Positions 1 through 11,859 are shown, counted from the first letter of the stretch. The stretch is DNA of 64,000 nt from Datisca glomerata (GCA_003255025.1 QANY01000319.1:124001-188000), one strand, 5' to 3'. Notes: generated from the letters alone by a model not told the origin. Numbers and translations: made by a program.

Positions 1-370
1 TTTTATATATCTTCTTGATAGTTTAATTTCTATTTTAACTCATTAATCGATTAAATGGTGACCTTGAATGTGTGAAAATTGATTGATGTTCTTAGATGAT
101 CTTTTATCCATATGACAAGCTGCATAGAGGGAAGTAATGTTAGATGGTGAGAATAGCTTGGACCCTAATATTTTTTCTTACACTCTTACAATGAGAGAAA
201 TGAAGGAGGATGATCAATGATTGCTAGGTAGTGGAAAATGTAATATAATGTAGCTCTGCATCTATGTCAATATCTTTCATCCCCACTTTTTCCCTCTTTG
301 AAATCGGAAGATTTTGAGTATATCATTAGGCATATCGTCCATGAAAGTTACCTCTAAGATGACATTGCTT
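1..370. other. AT-rich DNA, no gene seen
   Basis: No convincing reading frame or RNA gene is visible. The stretch leads into the terpene synthase remnant and may include degraded intron or upstream exon sequence of it, but I cannot align any of it to the family. Confidence 0.5.
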
Positions 371-410
371 TCAGAACTAAAAGTATTGCTTTCACACTCT
401 TTCTGTCATT

Positions 411-448
<38 letters not shown>

Positions 449-456
449 GAGTAGGC
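371..456. repeat. Local duplication (copy 1) with expanded GA microsatellite
   Basis: The segment starting TCAGAACTAAAAG and ending in GTAGGC is repeated at 1176-1237 with a few substitutions. In this copy the AGAGAG tract is about 30 bp long (roughly 414-446); in the downstream copy it is only about 8 bp. The two copies flank the terpene synthase fragments, which suggests a duplication or rearrangement of intron sequence at the locus. Confidence 0.75.
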
Positions 457-458
457 AT

Positions 459-1031
459 GCTCTAGTGCAACTTATTCATAAAGGCATGCCTAGGTTGGAG
501 GCAAGACACTACATTTCTATCTACGAAAGGGTAGGCATGATGTTCTTCTTACCTTCGCAGAACTTGATTTTAACATGCTACAGAAAGTGTTTTATGAGGC
601 TTTATTAAATGCTTATGAAGAATTTGAGAGAGATATTGGTTTGGAAAGAAGTTATCATATTCACTATGCAAAAGAAGCACTATGTAGAATCTCTCTCAAA
701 GTTTGAATTATATATAGTGTAGCTATCGTATTATCTAATTCTTTCCCCTCTCTCTTTCCTTTTTGTGTTTTGCGATTAATAGATGAAAACGCAAGCTAGG
801 TCTTATGTTGCTGAAGCTATTTGGTACCAAAAAGGATATGCACCAACATTGGATAAATATTTGAAAGTTTCATTAGTATCAGGTTGTTGTCACTTGTTCG
901 CAACAATATCATTCCTTTGCATTGTACAGATTGTAACAAAAGAGGCCTATGAATGGGTGGCAAATGAACCAAAGATTCGTAAAGCTTCTTCCCTTATTGG
1001 TAGGCTCATGGACGACATCGTTACTCACAAG
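459..1031 (+). pseudogene. Terpene synthase pseudogene (sesquiterpene synthase-like, class I)
   Basis: Three blocks match plant terpene synthases. 459-530 reads ALVQLIHKGMPRLEARHYIS then IYER, and 533-583 reads RHDVLLTFAELDFNMLQ in another frame, so there is a frameshift between them. Both are exon-3-type sequence. This runs straight into 584-about 670 (KVFYEALLNAYEEFERDIG, then RSYHIHYAKEA), which is exon-5-type sequence. The exon that should lie between, with the catalytic DDxxD motif, is absent. After a short intron, 783-1031 is a full 249-bp exon of 83 codons with AG before it and GT after it. It ends in the RLMDDIVTHK part of the NSE/DTE metal-binding region. The final exon is not recognisable. 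Intact members use a divalent metal to ionise prenyl diphosphates; this copy lacks the first metal-binding motif and cannot work. The family call is firm; the exact product class is inferred from exon structure. Confidence 0.85.
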
Positions 1032-1175
1032 GTGTCATCTAATTATTATCTTCTCATATAGTTACTTGCTAGATTGTTAACATTAATGTTTCTTATAGAA
1101 ATGTCAAACAGTTGCCTGATTTATTTATTCAAGGTTCTTCTTCTTGTTCGCTAAATTTTTTTATGTACTTCGTTT

Positions 1176-1237
1176 TCAGAACTAAAAGCATTGCTTTCAC
1201 ACTCTTCCTGCCATTTATAGAGAGAGAAAGGGTAGGC
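1176..1237. repeat. Local duplication (copy 2)
   Basis: Downstream partner of 371-456, with a short AGAGAG tract. It lies where the last terpene synthase exon would be expected; only a short KRGH-like trace follows it, too weak to call an exon. Confidence 0.7.
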
Positions 1238-2640
1238 TACAAAGAGAGTATAAGAGGACATAATGGAAGGAGATGATGTTTACATTGAGAGAAGGATCTT
1301 GCTTTCCATGGGTCCTGGTGGGCATTTATGTATGTCTTGTAAATGTTGATGCTCTAATTGCTTGTTATTATAGTTCGACTTCAATTTAATAGCAAAGGCA
1401 GGAAAGTTAAAGAAAATAAAACTAATAATTAAATTAGTATATCTTGGAATCTTGGCATACTATGTTTAGCGAACGAGACTTAGGATTTCTAAAATTACAT
1501 AATTGCTGACCGTTTATATCTTTATGGTAACTTTCTTTTTTCCCAATCTATGCTATATCTTTACATTCCTCTTTTCTCTACGATTGGTCATATATTATTA
1601 TTATCTATAAATTGCTCATTGAGTTTGTTGAAAGAATGTCCATTACTATTTTTTTGCTATACTTGTCCAGAATTAGGCTTACTAAGTTCCACTCTCTTTC
1701 GTACTTAAACGAAGAGAACTTTTCTCTTCTGCACATGGAGTCGGATTTGTTGGCCACTTATAAAGTGCATGCTTGAAAGAAATTTGTGTTGTTATTTCTA
1801 CCACTCCTTGTATTCATCATATTTTTGGAAGGCTTTTACAATCTGACAAACCCTCCATGCTTGAAAGAGATCCTGGCCCTTAAATATAGCTACGCATGAA
1901 TTTTCATTTTCTATGTGTCTTTGAGTATTTTTTTCTTCATTGTTGTTATTGTTTTAACTATGTTTAGTGGAAGAAGGCTGATAAATTTCTATACTTATCA
2001 TGATTGCAATTGGGGGGGGGGGGTATATGGTGTTAAAACTAACGAAGCATTGCATCATGTTAAATGTTAAATGCTTTCAAAATGGACATTTGTTTTATAC
2101 TAGTTCAAAATCTGTAATATGATTTCACGATTTTCTTTTATTACATTTTCTATGTAATAAGGAAATCTATTTCTTTGTTAAGTATGTGATTTTTGTATAG
2201 CAGCTCATCTTCTATTGATATTCTGCTTGGCGTGTATTTACTCAAATTTTAAGTACTTCAAATTTCCTTTAGTATTCTGAAATAGAGCACATGAGTTATT
2301 GTTTGGCACCAAGCAATATGAATTTAGATTTAAATGTTTTTGCGTTCGAATATAAATTTTTAAGTAAAGAAAAGTGAACAAATGCCTCTTTCTTATGATG
2401 TTGTTGCCTGTTGATACTTTCTCCTTTAGCTGAAATATAATGTTATTGTTTCACAATATGTCACTCTTTTCTTTTCTTTTTTCTCTTTTTTCTATTAAAC
2501 ATGTTGCTAGATACACTCTCTAGAAGTGTGAGTGAATATCTATGATGTGGGGTCTTGAAGGAAAGGAAATGAATGTTGATTGTATTTGTCCACCTGCTTT
2601 GTCTGTAACTCTATTGATAATTTAGTGAATTTGAAGTTTT
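1238..2640. other. Non-coding AT-rich DNA
   Basis: No supported gene. A run of 12 G occurs at 2012-2023. Several short pyrimidine tracts are present. Nothing resembles a transposon end. Confidence 0.5.
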
Positions 2641-2880
2641 GTCACTTGCAAATATTCTTTCAGAATTTACATCATCTGTATAGTGGCTGCTTTTAGTTAT
2701 CATTCTTTTCTGAAATTTTTGAGGTGCAAGCCCAGATACCCGGCAGGTATCCCAAAAAAACTCAATTGCAAATATTCTTTTAGAAGTTATATCATGTGTA
2801 TAGTGACTTCTATTAGTTATCATTATTTTCTGGATTTTGTCGGGTGCGAGCCCAGATACCCATCAGGTATCCCAAAAGAA
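2641..2880. repeat. Tandem duplication, 120-bp unit, two copies
   Basis: 2641-2760 and 2761-2880 are two head-to-tail copies of a 120-bp unit. Shared landmarks are TTGCAAATATTCTTT at 2646 and 2766, and AGCCCAGATACCC followed by CAGGTATCCCAAAA near each end. Because 120 is divisible by 3, both copies are open in the same frame, but nothing suggests that they encode a protein. Confidence 0.9.
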
Positions 2881-3106
2881 ATTTTATCTTTTGGATTTCA
2901 ATGTTAATGTTAGAGGGCCATTGATTTTACCAATTTTATTTTGTAATATAACTAGTCATTTTAATCTTTTCACAATGCTATTTGAAAGTTCCTATATGGG
3001 ATTGCTATACTCGAGCTTCTGTTCTTATATGATTTCTTTCTTATTGCCTCTCAGCCTGAATTTAGATGTTTGTTAGGAGTTACCGATAAAATAAATGTGT
3101 TTATAG

Positions 3107-3295
3107 GGATCAACGAAAATTGATCAATTGGCGAAGATCTTTGCAACTTTTAGAACACCAATACTGGAGCATCACCAAGGCAGTTACCTACGCCACCCTC
3201 CTTACCAAGGAAAACCACCAAGTGTATCTTTTAGGATACCTCCACCTTCAGTACCTAAATGTGAATTTATACTAGATTTTACTTTTTTTGGATAA
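3107..3295 (+). CDS. Possible terminal exon of an unknown gene
   Basis: After a TTTATAG acceptor-like site, a 62-codon open stretch begins GSTKIDQLAKIFATFRTPIL and ends in TAA at 3293-3295. It is proline-rich in the middle (HPPYQGKPPS, RIPPPSVP) and reads more like protein than the surrounding DNA. A second frame is also open over much of the same stretch, which weakens the case. I do not recognise the family and see no upstream exons. It may be the tail of a dead gene or chance. Confidence 0.2.
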   Translation, partial: GSTKIDQLAKIFATFRTPILEHHQGSYLRHPPYQGKPPSVSFRIPPPSVPKCEFILDFTFFG

Positions 3296-3539
3296 ATTAC
3301 TTTTGTTTGCTCTATGTAAATATCAATATGTAATTATCATTTTGAGATGTGATTTCTAGTAGACAATTAGAATGTAACAATTTTGATTAATTAAATAAAA
3401 TGATATGTGATTTTGTTATTTTATGATATTTTCTGAAAAGTTATTTATTTTTTATATTTGTACAATTGTAAGTATAAGAAATAAAATAAGCTATAAAAAG
3501 TATTTAATAACATTAATAAAACAATAAATAATGAAAAAT

Positions 3540-3952
3540 GCAATGAAATACTTACGATAGCATTTATAAAACACTGTAAAAATCTACTGCAGCATTTATA
3601 AAACGCTATGAAAGGATTTTTATAGCTTTTTTAAAACGCTATGAAAGGCTTTTGATAGTGTTTTTAAAACGCTATGAAAGGCTTTTGATAGTGTTTTTAA
3701 AATGCTATGAAAAGCATTTGATAGTGTTTTTAAAATACTATGAAAAGTATTTGATAACATTTAAAAAACGCTGTAAAAAGCCTTTCATAGCATTTTAAAA
3801 ATGCGATCATAGGATTTTTATAGCGTTTAAAAAACGTCATCATAGGTGGCATATTTTTAATAACGTCAGTATACATAGCATTTTTAAAAACGCTATCAAA
3901 ACCCTATGATAGCAGTTTTTGGCCTCTATTTTAGTCTTTTTTTGTTGTAGTG
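3540..3952. mobile_element. CACTA-type transposon terminal region
   Basis: The block ends TTGTTGTAGTG at 3952, the reverse complement of a CACTACAACAA start, typical of CACTA (En/Spm) inverted termini. Inside it, about ten copies of a short subterminal motif recur in both orientations (AAAACGCTATGAAAGGC and its complement-like forms TTTTGATAGTG and TAGCGTTT), as expected of transposase-binding repeats near a CACTA end. The opposite terminus is not seen to the left, so this is a fragment or the other end has decayed. Confidence 0.6.
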
Positions 3953-6061
3953 TGAAAAACTTATCTTTATCTTTCTGTACAATTATTTTCATTTAATTGT
4001 AACTCTACCCATCCCTTATACACATGTATGAATTAATTTCTTTATTTACTATATTTGTAATTTTTTTGTTTGTAATTATTTGTTCCATTATTGTATAATG
4101 TGAAACGCCCTACAATAATAGAAAGAGAAGATCTTCTAACACCCCTTGTAGTTTATTTAAGTGACACAAACATCTATCTAATTGAAAATTGACAAATCAG
4201 TATATTCTGTTAAAAATCTGTTAGTTTAGATGTGTATCCTTATAGCCAATCCAAGTCAACTGATTTTCTAACCAAGACATAGGTCGACCCTATTTTTTTA
4301 TTTAGGTGAATTCTAGTTCCAATTTTAAAGTTTTAATGTTTTCAAAATGAGAATAAAATGAGGGGTACAACTTTGCATGACATTGAGCTATCATTGCCCC
4401 TTACAAGTAGAAAGTACTCAGGAGTCATTTGATATAAGATTGTGAGTAAATGATTTTAGGAATAAGATTGCTGAAATATGTTTGTGGAAATGTATATGTC
4501 TAGAAAGTTAAGAATATTTTGTTTGTTAACACTTGAAAATGTTCTGATTTAATGGTAAAAGTATACGATTACTTTGTTTATTTTGATGGAATATGTAAGA
4601 TGATGTTTTAGATGTTATTGTAAAATTTTAATTTTATCCCTGGACTAACAAATAATTATGAATAATAATTACTTAATTTATAAAAAGATGACCAATATAA
4701 GTAATAACAAAAATGTAGATTTTACCCATGAATTTTTTTCGTATATACTTATTAATTTTTTGACCAAACCATTATATTGTGATACGTCGTGTAGATTTTT
4801 ATCAAATATTACCTATACAATTGAACCAATATCCTTCTTATAGTTTTAAATGACTGATTTAGTCTTGTTGTCTCTTATTTTTTGCAAATAGATCCCTCTC
4901 TCACGAAAATGGAGAGGGATCTGGCACGTGATTAAAGTTGTAATCGTCTCCTTCATAAAGACAACTACATTGGCGAGAAAAAACCATGTACAATGGCCGC
5001 TCAGCTGAATAAAAATGCCAAAAGTAGAGAAATTTTTTGTCTAGATTACAAGTTAGAGTTCCGTTCAATTTCTTCATGCAATCCAAACTCAGGCTTTTTC
5101 TTCAAACACTCTTCTTCTAAATCTGCCACCAAATTGCCTGATCCACCTCAAATTTTTGACGAACACGACAACAGATTAACGATCTGGGAGAAGACAAAGC
5201 ATCAACTCGTCAACACATATAAGCGTAGAGCTCCAATTCCATATAGGAATGTGTTTCTTGAACTCTGTTTCAACTCTTTTTCCACTTGATTCTGTTCAGT
5301 TGTCGAGAAAAATTTACAATTGAAATAGTTTGCACTTACAGTCTATGAAAGCACAATCAATTATCTAACATACCCAGAAAGTAAAAGGAGCATAATTTGT
5401 CGAGGTGGGTTATTTTGAAGAATAAGGGTACAAATTCATTTTTCCATTTTTGTCCGTTAAAAAATGGGTTTTGCAATTTTGTTGTAAAAACTAGCTTCGA
5501 GTTTTTGGCCGGTATAAAAATGGGTTTGCAATTTTATAGAGAGAAACATGAAAGCTTCTTTTAAACTGCATCTTCACTCGCACAGAGAGAGAGCGTTTAC
5601 CATGGGTCTGAAGCTGCAGATCGTGAGTGAGGGAGAATGACAGAAGAGGAAGAAGTTGTCCGGAATGAATATACCTCTCGATTTAGAGAGGTATCATGAC
5701 ATTCCAGTAATCTTATAAACTTAAAAAAAATAAACCAAACAAGAATATATCTAAAATATCTTCACATTTCAAGCATATTCTTTAAAATGCACCCATATTA
5801 AATAGGCCCTCATATTCAACTTGCTTTGAAGAAATGAGAAACCACAGGAAAATAGCAAGGAAAAACAATATATGTTTGGCCGTTTGTTTTCTTCGATATA
5901 ACAGAAAAACAATATATGTTGGCCGTTTGTTTTCTTTGATATAACAATAGGTTGTCACTTATGTTAAACAACTGCTATCAAAGTTCGAGTTTTAGAACAG
6001 TGGTAAGGATTGAAGGGCAAATATGGTAAAAAAAATGAGTTACTGTATGTCATCTTCCTAG
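3953..6061. other. Non-coding AT-rich DNA
   Basis: No gene can be supported. A short frame at 4993-5289 is open for 98 codons but shows no family motif and no splice or promoter context. The only structured piece is the small tandem duplication at 5861-5947. Confidence 0.5.
5861..5947. repeat. Tandem duplication, about 44-bp unit
   Basis: Two adjacent near-identical copies, each starting AAAAACAATATATG and ending TTTGATATAACA or TTCGATATAACA. They differ by a one-base indel and one substitution. Confidence 0.85.
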
Positions 6062-6909
6062 CGCTACAACAAAGTCGATTTTATGCGATGACTATTTTTG
6101 TAGGTCAAAAGCTCACATTTCATTAAAATTAAATTTGTTACCCTTATCCTCATCGTAATAACTATTGTGTCAGTTCTTTCAGGCACGAGAGTTATGTCAC
6201 TAAAAAAAATGTTTTGTGACGGTTATAAGAACTATGACGTCTGAAATGTTACTTTACAGCTAAGGTGACGTTGTAAGCCCTCTCAATTTCAAGGTATAAT
6301 GAGGATGGACCTTTACTATAATTAAGTTATATTTCGACGGTGGTCATCCTACACATTTATAGTGTACATATACATGTAAACCCATAAGTTCAAAAAATTA
6401 TTAGAAATTTTAAATTATCAATATAAAGTACCCAAAGTATTCAAAGTATCATAATATCCATGACAACAAAATCAAAGTATGAAACTCTACCCTTTAAAGA
6501 CTCGTGCATAAACTTCATGACTAACTTTAATTGAGCACGTATCTTTGTGCATTCAACCATTAACTTAGGTATTTATACACATTGAGACTCCAATTCGTGC
6601 ACTTGTCCATATTAGGTCTCCAACTCATGCATTCATTCACATTGAGCATTCAACTCGGTCACTTCTGTGTGTTGAGCCTCAAGCTCAACTCTTAAATGTG
6701 AAGCATCTTGCACAAGGGATTCTCCACAGTGGCACGCCGATTATGTGAACCATATAGATGGAGTTGATCGAGTCCCAGTGGATAGATATGCTCATGATGC
6801 TCTGGATCAAATACTTGTGAGAGTACAATGATTGGGGAAGTTGGATCATAAACACCATATGAGAGTGCATCCATGCGTCTTTAAGTTTTTCCTCCAATAT
6901 ACATAATTA
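6062..6909 (-). mobile_element. CACTA transposon relic, 3' part (minus strand)
   Basis: The left edge reads CGCTACAACAAAG at 6062, one base away from a CACTACAACAAAG terminus, followed by subterminal-like sequence. On the minus strand, about 6690-6530 decodes as leucine- and glutamate-rich repeats (VELEAQHTEVTELNAQCE, then MHELET and VHELESQ) broken by stops. This resembles the C-terminal coiled coil of plant En/Spm-type transposase proteins. The sequence is cut at 6909 by element C1. The matching N-terminal piece resumes at 19109, on the far side of C1, which supports one gene split by the insertion. Family assignment rests on motif reading only. Confidence 0.5.
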
Positions 6910-6914
6910 ATACT

Positions 6915-7339
6915 AGTGGGACAAGGAGAAAATGATAATTCTATTATTGAATGATAATGATTGTCAATGATTGATTGATTACAAAATCAATATTACAATG
7001 TTTATATACACGAAAAGGGAAAGAGATGAAGAAGGAATAACCAATGGTTGTGCATGCCGTAAATGAGTTAGGGAATCAAATCTGTTAGGTTATTTTCCAT
7101 GCAGACGTGAAGCTTCGTGTGAGGGTGATGATGCAGAATCCAATGCTCTTTTGTGATTAGTTCTTGTGTGCTCTAATGATCTTGGAAGAGCTAGAATGAA
7201 GTTTTCCAAGTAAGCAGGTGGCTGTTTGCTGCAAGGTAGACATTTGGATGTTATGTTGGCACCTGAGAGAGTATGTTGAGTTGGAGAGTTTTCGTCTGTG
7301 TCCAAGCTTGATTGGGACATGTGAGCAGTAGGTTTAACA
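6915..7339 (-). repeat. C1 3' LTR
   Basis: About 425 bp, clearly the same sequence as 18677-19103 with scattered substitutions. On the minus strand it begins TGTTAAACCTACTGCTC. The polypurine tract CTTGAGGGGG lies just upstream of it, at 7340-7350 on the plus strand as complement, which fixes this as the 3' LTR. Its distal end is ...TCCCACT rather than the usual ...CA if the 5-bp flanks are a true duplication. Confidence 0.85.
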
Positions 7340-7374
7340 ACCCCCTCAAGCGAAAGGGTGGTGACACCACTTTG

Positions 7375-9778
7375 AGCTTGGAACTTAGAAGTTGAATGGT
7401 GATTGGTGGCAAAGCTTTAGTGAGTATATCAATAATTTGAGAGCTCGAATGGACGTATCGTACCTCTAAAATTTTGGACATAATTTTCTCCTGAATAAAG
7501 TGGATGTCCAATTCGACATGTTTGGTGCGAGAGTGAAAAACATGATTAGTCGCTAGAGATAGAGCACCCTGGTTATCACACTAAGTAATTGGTATTGAGG
7601 GAAGAATGATGCGCATTTCACGAAGAAGAGAGGTAAGCCATATGAGTTCATTGTAAATAAGGGCCAGAGCTCTGTATTCACCCTCGCAACTAGACCTGGC
7701 TACAACAGATTGTTTTTGTGAGCTCCAAGTGATGATGTTGCCTCCAAGATAAACACAGAGACCACTTGTGGACTTCCGGTCATCAAGAAAAGATGCCTAA
7801 TCTACATCTGAATAAGCTTCAAGGCTACGATTGGAGCTAGGAGTGAAGTGAAGGCCATGGTGTTGAGTGTCCTGTAAATACCTAAGTAGTCGTTTGCAGA
7901 CTTTCCAATGATCAATAGTGGGATTGGATAGGTACTGACTAAGCTTGTTGACAGTGAAGGCCATGTCAGGGCGTGTCACGGTTAGATATTGTAATGAGCC
8001 AATGATGCTTCTGTAAAATGAAGGATCTAGAAAGGGAGACCTTGATGCAAAGAGTTTGTCCGTTGGTCACATAGGTGTTGGACATGCCTTTGCTTCACTC
8101 ATACGAGCTTTATGAAGAATATCGGTGAGGTATTTGGATTGTGTCAAGAAGAGTCCTGAATTGTCCCTGTATGCTTCAAAACCAAGGAAATACGAAAGTG
8201 ATCATAAGGAAAATTGAGTTGATAGTTTGGGGATGAGTTGAGTTATGTGCTCTTTGCAGCTTCCTGTGATGAGGATATTGTCCACGTAAATAAGTACCAT
8301 GAGTGTTATGCCTGTTGTGAACTTGAGAAACAGTGAAGTGTCAGGCAAGGAGTGGTGAAAACCCCATTTGTTTATAGCCCATTTCATCTTGTCATACCAG
8401 GCCCTAGGGGTCTGTTTGAGACCATACAAAGCTTTATTAAATTTGCATATATAATCAGGTTTGGAGGGTTGATAAAACCATGAGTTTGCTCCATATAAAC
8501 TATTTTTTTCAGTTCACCATGCGAGAAAGCATTATTGATATCAAGTTATTGCACATCCCCACCCTTACAAATAGCCAATGTGAGTATAACCTTTAGAGTG
8601 CAAGGCTTTAGGATTGGGCTGAATGTCTCATAGAAATTTATGCCAAGATCATGTTGAAATCCTTTTGCCACTAAATGTGCCTTGTATATATTATTTGTGC
8701 CATCTAGTTCTGTTTAACCCTGAATATCCATCTATTTTATGATTATCTGTTGGTTAGGATCAGGGGGAGCCCAAGTCCACGTGTGATTGGAAATGAGAGC
8801 TTGATACTCACTTTCATAGTAGTTAACCAATCGGGGTTGGTGGGAGCTTCCTATACTGATCTTGGTTCTGAGGAGTGAGCAAGTGTTGATGTGAACACCT
8901 TGGGTTTTAAGGAACCTATTTTTGACCTGGTGATCATAAGGTGTAAGAACTGCTTGGCAGTGGTTATGTTAGGCAATGGGGGTGGGGAAGCGAGTGGGGA
9001 TGGAGAAAATTGATAAGGAATAATGTTATGTGGAATGTTATGAGTAGGTGAAACAGATGGTTGATTATCAATAGAGGGAGAGTGGTTACCTGATTGGTGA
9101 GATGAGTTATCTGATACTGATGAAGGGCAAGATGCCAATGGAGATGATGCGGTAGGGTTCTCAACATGATGTGTACAAGCTGGAGTTTGATGTTGAACCT
9201 GAAAGGAGTTAGATGTAAAATGGATGGTGATGGGAATTGAGGCGCATCAGTGAGCTTAGCAGTGTTTGAGTCAATGAGTATTTTGTAGGGAAATTTAGAT
9301 TCATTAAAGGTAACACTTTGAGATATATAGGTTCTGTTGGACTTAGGTTCCAGACCCAAGTACCCTTTCTGTGATGGACTATACCCAATGAAAATGCATT
9401 TCTTAGTGTGGAAATTAAATTTAGCAGAATTGCATGGTCTCAAAAATGGAAAACAGTTGCACCCAAATACCTTAAGGTGATCATACATGGGAGTTTTGCC
9501 AGAGTCTTTCATATGGGCTGGAGTTAGACAAGATAGGTGTGGGCAAGATGTTTATGAGGTAAGTGGCAGTAGAGAATGTTTCTCACCAAAAGGTTAGAGG
9601 TATTTGAGAGTGAACCAGTAGGGTTAGAAATTTTTCAGTTACGACTCTATGCTTTCTTTCAATCCTTCCATTTTGAGCATGTGTATGAGGGCACGAGTGT
9701 TTGAAAATGATGCCAAGTTGTTTAAATATGAATCTCAGTCTAATTTTCAGAGCTATGGTTTGCTCTATTTTCGGTGCT
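7375..9778 (-). pseudogene. C1 pol remnant: integrase C-part, reverse transcriptase, RNase H
   Basis: Read from 9778 downwards on the minus strand. About 9720-9520 has integrase core sequence with HSCPHTHAQNG and ERKHR. 9512-9270 contains the copia integrase tail (YDHLKVFGCNCFPFLRP, KKCIFIGYSPSQKGY). 8429-8202 carries reverse transcriptase sequence (MYGLKQTPRAWYDK, LIYVDNILITGS); the catalytic YVDD is YVDN here. 7979-7797 (TRPDMAFTVNKLSQYLSNP, LEAYSDVD) through about 7375 is RNase H, ending DILTKALP. Stops and frameshifts occur throughout. In an intact element this polyprotein copies RNA into DNA and inserts it in the nucleus; this copy is dead. Confidence 0.9.
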
Positions 9779-9783
9779 GTTAA

Positions 9784-11771
9784 TGCTGGGATCGATCAGT
9801 TTTAAAAATTAAAGAAAATTAAATTTGAACCACGAACGGTTCCTGGCTGGAATATAATTTTTTATTTAACTTATTTAATCATATTACATGTTTTAAAACT
9901 AATTTAAGTTTGATCATGCATATAAGATATTTAAACGAATAGATTAAGAGAAATTTTTTTTAACTTTACTCTGTATCGGAGAATTTCTGAACTGGTGAAA
10001 CTCTCTTGAGCGTTCTTTGTGTTCTTCAAACTTTAAGATCAAAATTATGAACTTGATCTTCCACGAACGATTTTTAAATTAGTCCACCAACAACCAACCG
10101 TTATTTCATAAATATATCTTAGAAAAATTTTACGTAGGAATTTGAGTGTGGGCTCTTAAAACTATTGAAGAAAAAACTTCAAATCTTTCATTCTTCAGAT
10201 TAATTTCGGCGGCACCAGTAGTGATAGGAGAAAATGTTTTTCTCTCCTTTTTATGTGTTGATAACAATAACTGTATGTTATCTTTATTATCTCTTTGCAA
10301 TCAAATTGTTATTAGATATTTATTAAAAAGTAATATTCGGTATTTACGAATATACCCATATATTATAAAAATTCTGAAAATTTTCCTAATTATCTAATAT
10401 TGACGAAAATTACATGATTTCCTAGAGTTTTAGCTGTATCAAAATTCATCAATCTAATTTATTAATATAATTAATAATTAATAATTAATTAATTAATTAA
10501 TTGTTTAACTAATTATCTAATAATTATAAAATAATAAATAAATAATTTAATATAATAATTACATTTAACTAACTTAAGTGACATCACATATCACATATAG
10601 GTGTAGGAAATATGTATTGCACCAAAACACATTTTGGTCAATTTTAGTTCATTTTTCTATTCCTGTTCTCTAAGCTATTTCTGAGACCAAATGGACCCAC
10701 ATGAACAAAGCTTAGGATTCAAATACCTAGAGAATTTATCTCTATAAATTCCTGACCTATTTAATCTTGATATCGTACGATTCCACTATAGGTTCAATGT
10801 CAAATCAACTCTCGATTCATGCGCGCTACATTTTCTGTTGGTGTATATAAGCTCTATTTATTTTTACGGTGCACATAATATTTTAACATAATACCCATTG
10901 TGAATATCAATAATAAGAGCAGAATATAAAATATTTTACCTTTCTTGTTATTATTTCCTTATAATAAGAGCAGAATATAAAATATTTTACCCTTCTTGTT
11001 ATTATTTCCTTAACTTCTTTATTGACTGTGAATAAAAAAAAATTATAGTGAATTGTCTCGTACAATTCACAAGTCTTATTCAATGAATCATTTCATCGAA
11101 TACTTGACCAAGTTAATTTATTCACACATCCATCAATAAAAGCATAAGGTGATATTATTGCTTTCGCAATCCAACCACGAATTTTTATATCTGTGAATCA
11201 TGCAACTCCTACTTAATTAAAATATAATCCTAACAGCTGAGGTATTGCCCACCAATTTGAACTCACTCATTTGACATGTCAAAGATTGCAACTAACCAAG
11301 TCAAGTTACGTATTCACCTCAAGATTAAGAAAATTATGAAAATACCCTTAAGGTGTAACAATTAGATTTAGAGTTACGTAAACGGATTTGGGCTCTAAAC
11401 TGATTTGTTACGGATCTATTCAACATGTTCTTAACATATCTAGGTTAACCATTTGAGTCTCCACTCTTATGCGCCAAGACAGACATCTAACAGTTCAACC
11501 TAACAGTCGTAATCGAATTCGATTGTTCAGTCGATCCTAATACTACGAATATCATTCTAAACTATTTGAGAGGAGTTCGTCTGTAGACGCTTCTGTCTTC
11601 ATTCTTCTTTCGTTGACAATATGTCTAGGACTTGAGTAATTTATAAACATGCTTTAATTTAAAATAAAATTTTCAATTTAATTGTAAAAAATTCAGTAAT
11701 ACAAATGTCTGAGAAATAACTAAATACAAATAAATAGTTATTACACGCTACTTTATAGATATGTTCCAACA
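9784..11771 (-). repeat. C2 3' LTR (long form, 1988 bp)
   Basis: Runs from TGCTGGG to GTTCCAACA. The purine-rich AAGTGGGAGA (complement at 11773-11783) abuts it. It contains a palindrome-like CCACGAACGGTTCCTGG near its inner end. A directly repeated segment of about 60 bp (AATAAGAGCAGAATATAAAA) occurs at 10912 and 10963. The right-hand LTR lacks the region matching about 10240-11255. Confidence 0.85.
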
Positions 11772-11859
11772 ATCTCCCACTTAGATTAAAGTAGGCGTGT
11801 ACAATCTCTTGTCCCCAACCCCTCTAGATGATCATAAAAATTTTTACTACTTAAAGTCT

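Noticed and set aside
2012..2023. Run of 12 G as a G-quadruplex or signal
   Set aside because: A single homopolymer without further G-tracts nearby; most likely a slippage tract.
4993..5289. 98-codon plus-strand open frame
   Set aside because: No domain, no splice or promoter context, and overlapping open frames on the minus strand; expected by chance in a 2-kb non-coding stretch.
6685..6897. Two overlapping minus-strand ORFs taken as small genes
   Set aside because: They overlap decayed CACTA transposase sequence read in several frames; better explained as a relic.
10146..10397. 83-codon plus-strand frame
   Set aside because: Lies wholly inside the C2 3' LTR, antisense to the element, with no domain.
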